Origin: Bacteroidales bacterium
GTDB taxonomy: Bacteria > Bacteroidota > Bacteroidia > Bacteroidales > NBLH01
Direction of reading: 5' to 3'
Length of the DNA stretch: 5,986 bases
Assembly (NCBI GenBank): GCA_027083715.1
Contig: JALWNR010000195.1
Location: 1 to 5,986, forward strand
Position numbers and translations under genes: made by a program. Below, piece by piece: positions 1-5,832 of the stretch (position 1 is the first letter of the stretch; every line of letters begins with the position of its first letter). The notes beneath the pieces are model-generated. The model was not told the DNA's origin, searched no databases, and saw only the letters and a program-made list of their open reading frames with translations.

Positions 1-21
1 ACTTTAATTAATTACCCAAAA

Positions 22-44
22 ACCATACATAATTATTGTATGGT
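22..44 (-). terminator. Possible weak intrinsic terminator hairpin (leftward)
   Basis: A perfect 8-bp stem, ACCATACA (22-29) and TGTATGGT (37-44), encloses a 7-base loop. Read on the minus strand the hairpin runs into five T residues (complement of A18-A22, one of them in the stem) and then GGG. It could end transcripts reading leftward from the ATP-grasp gene, but it lies over 200 bp past that stop codon, the stem is AT-rich and the T-tract is short. On the plus strand no T-tract follows it. It could equally be a chance hairpin or a protein-binding palindrome. Confidence 0.3.
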
Positions 45-100
45 AGAGATTATTAGTGAGTTATAAATTTAGCGATATAAAAGTGTGGAAAACAGGAAAA

Positions 101-164
101 TCTGCGATAATTTGCGTTCATCTGTGGACAAAATACATCCGCAGATTACTCAGATTACCGCAGA
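101..164. repeat. Imperfect inverted repeat with ~10-bp internal periodicity
   Basis: The left arm (101-128) and right arm (138-164) are near reverse complements, differing at a handful of positions and by one base in length, around a 9-base loop (129-137). Each arm is itself built from degenerate units of about 10 bases: TCTGCGATAA at 101 recurs in altered form at 111 and 121, and the right arm repeats CAGATTAC at 142 and 151. From memory, 'TCTGCG..AATCTGCG' strings recur between genes in many Bacteroidota genomes, so this is probably one copy of a dispersed intergenic repeat. On the minus strand the hairpin is followed by TTTTCCTGTTTT, so it could also act as a terminator or transcript-stabilising stem for the ATP-grasp mRNA. 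No ORF lies within it. Confidence 0.75.
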
Positions 165-264
165 ACTATTAAACTTGTGTCCTTTTTCCAAAAATATCCC
201 CTATTTTAGACCATAGCCATTTCTTATTCTGAACTTTACATCGTTTGAAAAAACTGTGTTGTGC

Positions 265-1428
265 CTACAAACGGATATATTTCTTTAAATCAGACACCAA
301 AATTCTGTTTAGTTCATCTTCATTTTCAGGACTTGTTTCGGCAAAGACAAAACCAAAAACCAAATATTTTTTATAGTCGGTTTTGCGTACTACCAAAGCA
401 TTTTCAAAATCTGCGGCAAGCAAATCATAATCAAAATCTTTAATTTGGCTTTCAGCAATGCCTGAACTGTTGTTCAGAACAATAATGCTGTAAATTTTAT
501 CTTCCTTGTCGGTAAAAATTTTATTCCAATCGGGTTTTTGCTTGCGTGTGTAATATTCATACGAGTTAAAACCAAATGCATGGTGCGATAAATCGCCTGT
601 AGTACACCATCCTCCAAAGCGCAGAGGATTTATTTCAATTGGCTGTATTTTCCCTTTATCGTCAATACGGATTTCAGTGTGTAAAGGAAAATTTTTCAAG
701 CCGGCTTTTTGCCCGATTTTCATCAAAAAATCTTCAATTTTGCTTTTATTTTCTTGTATAATATTTTTTGAGCTTGAATATACGCGATCGCTGGTATCAC
801 TTCCTGATGAAAAACGATGATGCAAAATATTCAGTATCACAATATTACCATCATCATCAAAATAACTGTCCACGGCATATTCTTCGCCGCTGATAAATTC
901 TTCTAAAATAAAATCTGTGGTATCCAGTACTTCTTTCGGATAAATATTTTGCAACGATTTATAGTCTAGTTCTTTTTGAGCTTTTATCCAGTCTTGCCGA
1001 TTATGAACAATATGAACGCCTAAACTAAAAAAACCTACTGCAGGCTTGATTACAAAAGGATAATCTTTTTGTTGCGGCTCAAAATTTTGAATAGCTTCCG
1101 GTTTAATTAATTTATAGAAAAAATCGGGATACAAATCTTTAATGAGTTCTCTGAATTTGAATTTATCTTTAAATAGATTAATTTGATGAGGTAAATTCGT
1201 ATTTTTCAAATTACGGGCTATCCATGCAATAGAGTTTTCAGAATTGGTATAAAGTGGTGTTTGTGAATTGTTTAATAATATTTCAACTGCATTTTTTTCG
1301 TTTATCCAATTTAATGAATCGTTTTTGATTAGTTCTCTGGCAGCTGGTGTAGCAATAATTTTAAAATCGTTTTCTTTAATGGTGTTGATTAAAAAATCCG
1401 AAACGTAAGGTTTATCTATCAGAAACAT
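265..1428 (-). CDS. ATP-grasp domain protein, substrate unknown
   Basis: This is a 387-residue soluble protein of the ATP-grasp superfamily, whose members form an acyl-phosphate from a carboxylate and ATP and pass it to an amine or other nucleophile. Residues 1 to about 85 form the pre-ATP-grasp part. Residues about 86-300 carry the core: Lys in DKFKFREL (88-95), the nucleotide-binding strand and flexible loop PFVIKPAVGFFSLGVHIV (124-141, K128), EEFISGEEYAVD (176-187), and the metal-binding strand TEIRI...IEINPLRFGG with E252, E265, N267 and R270. All the expected ATP and magnesium ligands appear present, so it is probably active. Residues about 300-387 form a C-terminal extension. There is no signal peptide, so it should be cytoplasmic. 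It stands alone, with no amino-acid, peptide or cofactor biosynthesis gene beside it, so the substrate cannot be read from context. The ATG at 1428 is the first in frame and sits shortly after a good -7 element; the stop is TAG. Family call is firm; no specific enzyme name is supported. Confidence 0.9.
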   Translation of the reverse strand: MFLIDKPYVSDFLINTIKENDFKIIATPAARELIKNDSLNWINEKNAVEILLNNSQTPLYTNSENSIAWIARNLKNTNLPHQINLFKDKFKFRELIKDLYPDFFYKLIKPEAIQNFEPQQKDYPFVIKPAVGFFSLGVHIVHNRQDWIKAQKELDYKSLQNIYPKEVLDTTDFILEEFISGEEYAVDSYFDDDGNIVILNILHHRFSSGSDTSDRVYSSSKNIIQENKSKIEDFLMKIGQKAGLKNFPLHTEIRIDDKGKIQPIEINPLRFGGWCTTGDLSHHAFGFNSYEYYTRKQKPDWNKIFTDKEDKIYSIIVLNNSSGIAESQIKDFDYDLLAADFENALVVRKTDYKKYLVFGFVFAETSPENEDELNRILVSDLKKYIRL

Positions 1429-1455
1429 AAGCGAATGATTAAAGTTTTATTGCAA

Positions 1456-1484
1456 CAAAACTAAATTATTTTTTGATTAATCAA
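1456..1484 (-). promoter_or_regulatory. Bacteroidota-type promoter for the ATP-grasp gene
   Basis: Read on the minus strand, TAGTTTTG (1463 to 1456) matches the Bacteroidota -7 consensus TAnnTTTG at every fixed position. A TTG (1484 to 1482) lies 18 bases upstream as the -33 element. Transcription would start near 1449-1450, leaving a leader of about 20 bases before the ATG at 1428. The -33 element lies in the right half of the palindrome TTGATTAATCAA (1473-1484), so a protein bound there would be expected to block this promoter. The call rests on motif match and position only. Confidence 0.5.
1473..1484. promoter_or_regulatory. Perfect 12-bp palindrome, candidate operator
   Basis: TTGATTAATCAA is a perfect dyad in the divergent promoter region and covers the predicted -33 element of the leftward promoter. 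A similar sequence, TCGATTAATTAA (10 of 12 identical), lies at 1534-1545 just after the predicted -7 element of the rightward promoter. The two copies start 61 bp apart, close to six helical turns. This arrangement suits a dimeric regulator controlling both genes. AT-rich DNA yields such palindromes by chance, so this is a candidate only. Confidence 0.35.
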
Positions 1485-1503
1485 TAAACTTATGACTGTA
1501 GTG

Positions 1504-1533
1504 TTGAATATTGTTGATTTATTTATAAATTAG
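1504..1533 (+). promoter_or_regulatory. Candidate promoter for the response regulator gene
   Basis: A TTG at 1504-1506 is followed after 19 bases by TAAATTAG (1526-1533), which matches five of the six fixed positions of the Bacteroidota -7 element TAnnTTTG. Transcription would begin around 1540, giving a leader of roughly 20 bases before the ATG at 1559, which has no Shine-Dalgarno sequence. The near-palindrome TCGATTAATTAA (1534-1545) sits at the predicted start site. The match is moderate in very AT-rich DNA. Confidence 0.35.
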
Positions 1534-1558
1534 TCGATTAATTAAAATTTTTAAATAC

Positions 1559-2251
1559 ATGGAGCCAAGCCAATATAAAATTCTAATTGTTGATGATGAG
1601 AAAGATATTTTGGAATTTTTATCCTATAATTTAAAAAAAGAGGGGTTTAAAGTTTATACTGCTGAAAATGGTGAAGAAGCCATTAAAGTAGCTGAAAAAA
1701 AGCATCCTCATTTAATATTAATGGATGTAATGATGCCCAAAATGGAAGGAATGGAGGCTTGTGAAAAAATTAGGCAATTGGAAGGTTTTAATAATGTAAT
1801 CATTGCGTTTTTAACTGCACGAAGTGAAGATTATTCGCAAATTGCCGGATTTGAAGCCGGAGCAGATGATTATATTATGAAGCCGATAAAACCAAAGGTT
1901 TTGATTAGTCGTTTAAAGGCACTTTTAAAGCGTTATAAAGAAAACGAAACGGCAAATGAGGCAGAACAAATTATAAAAAAAGGAAATTTGGTAATAGATA
2001 AAGAAAAATATGTAGTATATAGAGATAATGAGGAGATAAGTTTGCCGCGTAAAGAATTTTCACTGCTTCTTTTATTGATTTCAAAACCCCAAAAAGCATT
2101 TACCCGTGAAGAAATTTTTTCAAAAGTATGGGGTAACGATATTATTGTTGGCGACCGTACTATTGATGTACATATTCGTAAATTACGCGAAAAAATAGGA
2201 GATAATCATATTGTTACCATTAAAGGTATAGGTTATAAATTTGTAGAGTAA
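1559..2251 (+). CDS. OmpR/PhoB-family DNA-binding response regulator
   Basis: This 230-residue two-component transcription factor has an N-terminal receiver domain (about 6-122) and a C-terminal winged-helix DNA-binding domain (about 138-230), the usual length and layout of the OmpR/PhoB family. The receiver has the acidic pocket D12-D13, the phospho-acceptor D56 in LILMDVMMP, the switch threonine T86 in FLTA, and K108 in the IMKP motif; every catalytic position is intact, so control by phosphorylation is expected. The DNA-binding part shows the typical LPRKEFSLLLLL start, the EEIFSKVWG helix, the recognition-helix stretch RTIDVHIRKLREKIG and the final wing ending IKGIGYKFVE. No histidine kinase lies beside it, so it is an orphan here and its signal and targets are unknown. 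Such regulators often control their own promoter and neighbours; the paired palindromes upstream are possible sites. It converges on the phosphatase gene with 2 bp between stops. It resembles PhoB, but no phosphate genes support that name. Confidence 0.95.
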   Translation: MEPSQYKILIVDDEKDILEFLSYNLKKEGFKVYTAENGEEAIKVAEKKHPHLILMDVMMPKMEGMEACEKIRQLEGFNNVIIAFLTARSEDYSQIAGFEAGADDYIMKPIKPKVLISRLKALLKRYKENETANEAEQIIKKGNLVIDKEKYVVYRDNEEISLPRKEFSLLLLLISKPQKAFTREEIFSKVWGNDIIVGDRTIDVHIRKLREKIGDNHIVTIKGIGYKFVE

Positions 2252-2253
2252 TT

Positions 2254-3432
2254 TTAAATTTTCATCCCAAGTACCAAAATATCATCTATTTGAGGATGAT
2301 TTTTTCCTTTCCATTCGTGAAAAGCAATAGATAATACTTCTTTTTCCTCTTCCATGGGCAGATCTTCTTTAGCTATATGGAGCAGTAAACGTTGAAAATT
2401 CTTTTTCAGAAATTTTCTGCCTTTTTTTCCTCCAAATTGGTCAATAAAACCATCTGAAAACATATATAATCGATCACCTTTTTGTAAATAAATTTGCTCT
2501 GACTCAAAAGGTTTTTCAAAAGGATAATTGCCTATTGGATTTCGGGTAGCTTTTAAAATAATTAATTCGTTATTACGAATAATATACAATGGGTTATTCG
2601 CTCCTGAAAAATCAAGTTCCAAAGTTTTGTTATTGATAATTGCCAATGCCATATCAATACCGTCACTTGATTTGAATTTTTTGGTATTTCCTGTATAATG
2701 AAAAGAGTTTTTTATCATAAGACGCATTTTTTCAAGTACTTCTTTAGCAGGGTAAATTTTATCTCTACCAAAAATATCATTTAAAAAAGAAATACCCAAT
2801 ACACTCATAAATGCACCCGGAACACCATGTCCGGTACAATCAGCCACAACCACCGCAGTGTATTCACCTATTTGTTTTAGCCAATAAAAATCGCCCGAAA
2901 CTATATCACGGGGGCTCCAAAAAATAAAATGCTCATAGCGACAATCATTAAAAGTTTCTTCACCGGGCAGTAGTGCTTTTTGTATGCGTTGTGCATAATT
3001 GATGCTCTTTGTTACTTCGTTATGTCGAAATTCAATTTCTTTTTTAACACGGTCAATTTTTTCTTTTTCCTTGTGTAATGCTAAACTTAACTCCCAAAGT
3101 TTTTTATTTTTATCTTCAAATCTTTGATTTTCAACTGATTTAATCTGTGTGTTTGTATTGGTATTGCTAACAGGTTCTGTATTACTCTTGCTTGTTTTAG
3201 GAATATTTTTTGGAGATGTAGTTTTACTTTTTAATTGATTGATTAGAAAATTTTGTCTTTCTATTTCTTTCTGTAAGTAATTGATTTCTTTTTCCAGATT
3301 ATTTTTAATTTTTCGTATTTCTTTTTTATATTTTTTGCTTGATTTTTTGTATTTGATCAGAAAAATCGTACTCAGCAAAATAAAAAACAAAGTGCTTGCA
3401 ATAAGTGCTATGTGTAATATATCAAAACTCAT
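2254..3432 (-). CDS. Membrane-anchored SpoIIE-family (PP2C-type) Ser/Thr phosphatase
   Basis: This 392-residue protein has one N-terminal transmembrane helix (about 5-27), followed by a Lys/Glu-rich coiled coil (about 30-70), a Ser/Thr/Asn-rich flexible stretch (about 71-100), a second coiled coil (about 105-145), the linker SINYAQRIQKALLP (143-156) typical of Bacteroidota SpoIIE proteins, and a catalytic domain (about 165-392). The Lys-rich segment after the helix places the enzyme in the cytoplasm. Catalytic motifs are complete: SPRDIVSGDFYW (D181), VADCTGHGVPGAFMSVLG (D198), GIDMALAI, SGANNPLYI, FSDGFIDQFGG (D327, D331) and QIDDILVLGM (D383, D384); these aspartates should hold the two catalytic metal ions. 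Family members dephosphorylate Ser/Thr on partner proteins, often anti-sigma-factor antagonists. There is no PAS, GAF, HAMP or receiver domain, so input must come through the membrane helix, the coiled coils or partner proteins. It is the last gene of the apparent operon, starting 2 bp after the lipoprotein stop. Confidence 0.95.
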   Translation of the reverse strand: MSFDILHIALIASTLFFILLSTIFLIKYKKSSKKYKKEIRKIKNNLEKEINYLQKEIERQNFLINQLKSKTTSPKNIPKTSKSNTEPVSNTNTNTQIKSVENQRFEDKNKKLWELSLALHKEKEKIDRVKKEIEFRHNEVTKSINYAQRIQKALLPGEETFNDCRYEHFIFWSPRDIVSGDFYWLKQIGEYTAVVVADCTGHGVPGAFMSVLGISFLNDIFGRDKIYPAKEVLEKMRLMIKNSFHYTGNTKKFKSSDGIDMALAIINNKTLELDFSGANNPLYIIRNNELIILKATRNPIGNYPFEKPFESEQIYLQKGDRLYMFSDGFIDQFGGKKGRKFLKKNFQRLLLHIAKEDLPMEEEKEVLSIAFHEWKGKNHPQIDDILVLGMKI

Positions 3433-3434
3433 AT

Positions 3435-4658
3435 TTAGTTAATAATTTCTCCTACTTCATTAATTTTCAGTATTATAGTACTGTATATATCACGGTCGTA
3501 TTTTCCTCCTAAAACGGTGTAGCCTCCCGTTTCGTTTTGTAAAATGGCTGCACATGCAGTTGATGCAGGAGACATAATCCGGTATGACCAGTCGGTGTTT
3601 TGATTGACTCTTCCGTTAAAGTCAGTTTTCATTACGATACCAAAAAATTTTTCGTTATCTAAGGAGCTGCGCCAATCTAACTCATTTAACAATTGTCCGG
3701 TTATATCAAAACCCGTAAATATATACCCATCAGAAACTTCTGTTACGGATGTCAATAACCATGCTGTTTGCTCTGTATAAGCTTGATGCCATAAATACTC
3801 TGCATTTGAAGAAATGGAAATAATTATTCCGTAATAATCTAAATTGTCAACAAATGCACTAGCGGTAATGATGAAGTCTCCTTTTGAGTTTTCATAAAAT
3901 GATAGTAAATCAAAAACAGGAAATTCTGGACTTGTAAAAATTTCGCTGCTTTCAGGATTGAAAACAACAAAACGGCTAATTCCAAATTCATTTCCTGTTT
4001 GAAAAACCAAACGACCGTTGGATGCCAAAAATACTTGATATGGATTAATTAATTGATCTATGGTATATGTAGTATCATTAAAGTGTTCTCCATCAGAATT
4101 ATATTCTGACATCTGGATGAATGTTTGTTGATTTGCCACAACCGTTAATGAAGAAACCACTGCAACATTTCCATTATCCAAAGGTAAAATTCCCAATCCA
4201 ACAAAACGTCTTGCTGCTGAAACAAAGTTGGGAATATTCTGATGAATACTATCGGTAAATTGACTAATAAATTCCCCGGAATTACTAAATCTAACAGCCT
4301 TTATTATTTCTGTTTCATTATTATTTTCTCTATAAAAATTTAAAAATATTTCATTATTCTTATTTTTCGATAAAGACAAATAGGGCACATTATTATAATT
4401 TGTTCCTGAAATAATATAATCATCAATATCAACACTCCATTCAATTGAACCAGTATTGTTAAAAGCTGTTAATAAATTGGTATTTTCCTTGTTCTGTATA
4501 GAAATAATTTGATTACCAAGAACAATAGGTTGGGCGTATATTTTTTCCTGATATGAAATAGAACTTAACTCATCTGTTCCGGCTATTTCCGGATTACTTT
4601 TTTCACAGGAGTATAGGAGAATAGCCGAAAATAAAATTATTAAATAATTGATTTTCAT
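3435..4658 (-). CDS. Lipoprotein with degenerate beta-propeller-like surface repeats
   Basis: This 407-residue protein starts with a lipoprotein signal peptide: Lys2, a hydrophobic core, and the lipobox LYSC with acylation expected at Cys18. The residues after it (CEKSNPE) are not a clear surface-export signal, so whether it faces the periplasm or the outside is open. The mature part is Asn/Ser/Thr-rich beta protein containing degenerate repeats of the type 'W-x(n)-DGGYxxxGxx...KxDxxG' found in many Bacteroidota envelope proteins. The clearest are NNTGSIEWSVDI (67-78), SSNAEYLWHQAY followed by VSDGYIFTGFDI (about 283-319), and MKTDFNGR then ETGGYTVLGG and ILKINEVGEI (343-406). This suggests a beta-propeller-like binding fold, with no catalytic motif visible. 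There is no type IX secretion C-terminal domain. It lies 11 bp after the barrel gene and 2 bp before the phosphatase gene, so all three are probably co-transcribed. A sensor or scaffold role is inferred from context only. Confidence 0.85.
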   Translation of the reverse strand: MKINYLIILFSAILLYSCEKSNPEIAGTDELSSISYQEKIYAQPIVLGNQIISIQNKENTNLLTAFNNTGSIEWSVDIDDYIISGTNYNNVPYLSLSKNKNNEIFLNFYRENNNETEIIKAVRFSNSGEFISQFTDSIHQNIPNFVSAARRFVGLGILPLDNGNVAVVSSLTVVANQQTFIQMSEYNSDGEHFNDTTYTIDQLINPYQVFLASNGRLVFQTGNEFGISRFVVFNPESSEIFTSPEFPVFDLLSFYENSKGDFIITASAFVDNLDYYGIIISISSNAEYLWHQAYTEQTAWLLTSVTEVSDGYIFTGFDITGQLLNELDWRSSLDNEKFFGIVMKTDFNGRVNQNTDWSYRIMSPASTACAAILQNETGGYTVLGGKYDRDIYSTIILKINEVGEIIN

Positions 4659-4669
4659 GATTTTATATT

Positions 4670-5743
4670 TTAATATTTTGATTTTACTTTGTAAAAGAAA
4701 CTATAAGTAAATCCTACTGAAACTTCATAGCTTTCAAAACGAATATCAGGGAAAACATAATAATTGGTTAAATACAAGTCTAATCGATTATATCTTGCAT
4801 CTGTATTATTGAAATAATTTAGCTCTTTGCGGTATTTAAAATTTACAAAAACTTTCATTTTTTTCATTTTATATGCAATTTGTACTCCGGCAATTGCAGC
4901 ATAGCGCATTTGATTTCGTTCGCTTGCTAAATCCAACACTTCGTCTGAGCGTTTTCGTTGAGCTATTAAAAATTCATATTCTTGGTCGTATGTTCCGTTT
5001 TGTGTGTAATTATAATAATACTCAGAACTTAACATATAAATATATTCCCCGCCCAAATAGATTGAAGGGACAATATTCTTTACAGGATATGAAAATTTTA
5101 CGAACAGTGGAATATAAACTTGTTTCATTTTTTCGGAATAATTGAAATCGATACCCTGAAACATAGGAATGGTTTGTGCTATTATTTGTTGAGAGTAGCT
5201 GCCACCTGTTTCAATTGCTATAAACCGACTTAAATTAACACTTATATTAAATGTAGCAAAATATGCAGATTGTGTAGTAAATTCTTGATCGTAATTGGTT
5301 GTTGCAGTATCAAGTACAGGATATATTTTATCAACAATAATGTTGTTAAAAGGTTTTCCGCCGCTCAAACCTATTTCTAGCCAAGGCCATTTTTTAAAAT
5401 ACTCAATGCGCTCTATAAATGTTACCGGATCATTGTTTAAATTTATTTCATAATAAGGGTTTTTTTTCAAAAAAAGACTCATATAATCATCTGCTTTTTC
5501 CAGTTCATCCAATTCGTAATTAGCTGCTGCCAAATATTTTAAGACTTCGTATTTTTTGTTGCCTTTCAGATTACATTCCGATAGTATGTTTTCCATCTGT
5601 TCAATTACCAAACTGTATTTTCCTTCATCGTATAATTTTTCAGCATCGGCAATTCGTTCATCACACTTAGTTTGCGAATATACTAGTGTTGTCGTAAAGC
5701 TAAGGACAAATATCATTAGTATTTTTAACGATTTTTTATACAT
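4670..5743 (-). CDS. TPR-like domain fused to outer-membrane beta-barrel
   Basis: This 357-residue exported protein has a Sec signal peptide (Lys3-Lys4, hydrophobic 8-21, likely cleaved near VYS/QT at 23-24). Residues about 28-100 form a helical, TPR-like region: AEKLYDEGKYSLVIEQMENI and then YLAAANYELDELEKADDYMSLFL fit the small-Ala/large-Tyr spacing of paired TPR helices. The segment NPYYEINLNNDPVTFIERIEYF (95-116) links it to residues about 120-357, a run of alternating aromatic/polar strands (such as WLEIGLSGG, YFATFNISVNLSRFIAIETGGSY, SIYLGGEYIYML, AAIAGVQIAYKM, KVFVNFKYRKEL, SYEVSVGFTYSFFYKV) that reads as a small outer-membrane barrel of the OmpA-like/PorT-like size class. The helical part would sit in the periplasm. 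It is the first gene of the apparent three-gene operon with the lipoprotein and the SpoIIE-type phosphatase. The ATG at 5743 is chosen because it directly starts the signal peptide. Substrate and role are unknown; a sensor or assembly part is possible. Confidence 0.85.
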   Translation of the reverse strand: MYKKSLKILMIFVLSFTTTLVYSQTKCDERIADAEKLYDEGKYSLVIEQMENILSECNLKGNKKYEVLKYLAAANYELDELEKADDYMSLFLKKNPYYEINLNNDPVTFIERIEYFKKWPWLEIGLSGGKPFNNIIVDKIYPVLDTATTNYDQEFTTQSAYFATFNISVNLSRFIAIETGGSYSQQIIAQTIPMFQGIDFNYSEKMKQVYIPLFVKFSYPVKNIVPSIYLGGEYIYMLSSEYYYNYTQNGTYDQEYEFLIAQRKRSDEVLDLASERNQMRYAAIAGVQIAYKMKKMKVFVNFKYRKELNYFNNTDARYNRLDLYLTNYYVFPDIRFESYEVSVGFTYSFFYKVKSKY

Positions 5744-5783
5744 ATTAAATAACTTAGCGTTTATAATATAGATTGATAAAATT

Positions 5784-5821
5784 GCTAAATTGTTGCAAGC
5801 AATTAGCTTTTTCTTTTTTTT
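5784..5821 (+). terminator. Hairpin plus T-tract, terminator-like on plus strand
   Basis: GCTAAATTG (5784-5792) pairs with CAATTAGC (5800-5807), giving an 8-bp stem with one bulged A and a 7-base loop, directly followed on the plus strand by 14 bases that are all T except one C (5808-5821). This is a textbook intrinsic-terminator layout for rightward transcription, yet no rightward gene lies before it. On the minus strand it lies about 25 bp past the stop of the partial upstream gene and is followed only by AATTTTATC, so it could also end that gene weakly or reduce readthrough into the barrel operon. Confidence 0.45.
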
Positions 5822-5832
5822 AGCTGGTTAAT

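Noticed and set aside
1..66. Open plus-strand frame from the left edge to TAA at 64-66
   Set aside because: Only 21 codons, and it contains the 22-44 hairpin; too short to support as a gene tail.
101..164. CRISPR-like short repeats
   Set aside because: The repeated units are about 10 bp, degenerate, contiguous and arranged as a dyad, with no spacers and no cas genes.
261..443. 60-codon plus-strand ORF
   Set aside because: It lies antisense within the 3' end of the ATP-grasp gene, has no promoter or family features, and reads as a shadow frame.
1559..2251. Naming the response regulator phoB or rprY
   Set aside because: Domain layout fits the whole OmpR/PhoB family, but no cognate kinase or phosphate-uptake gene is present to justify a specific symbol.
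3435..4658. Type IX secretion C-terminal sorting domain on the lipoprotein
   Set aside because: The protein ends in a repeat strand (ILKINEVGEIIN) with no C-terminal sorting motif, and it already has a lipoprotein signal.
4873..5145. 90-codon plus-strand ORF
   Set aside because: It is wholly antisense to the beta-barrel gene, whose frame has a clear signal peptide and strand pattern; no recognisable domain in the antisense product.
5556..5771. 71-codon plus-strand ORF ending upstream of the plus-strand hairpin
   Set aside because: It is antisense to the signal peptide and TPR-like part of the barrel gene. It lies just before the terminator-like hairpin, which is suggestive, but no promoter or start signal supports it and its composition looks like a shadow.
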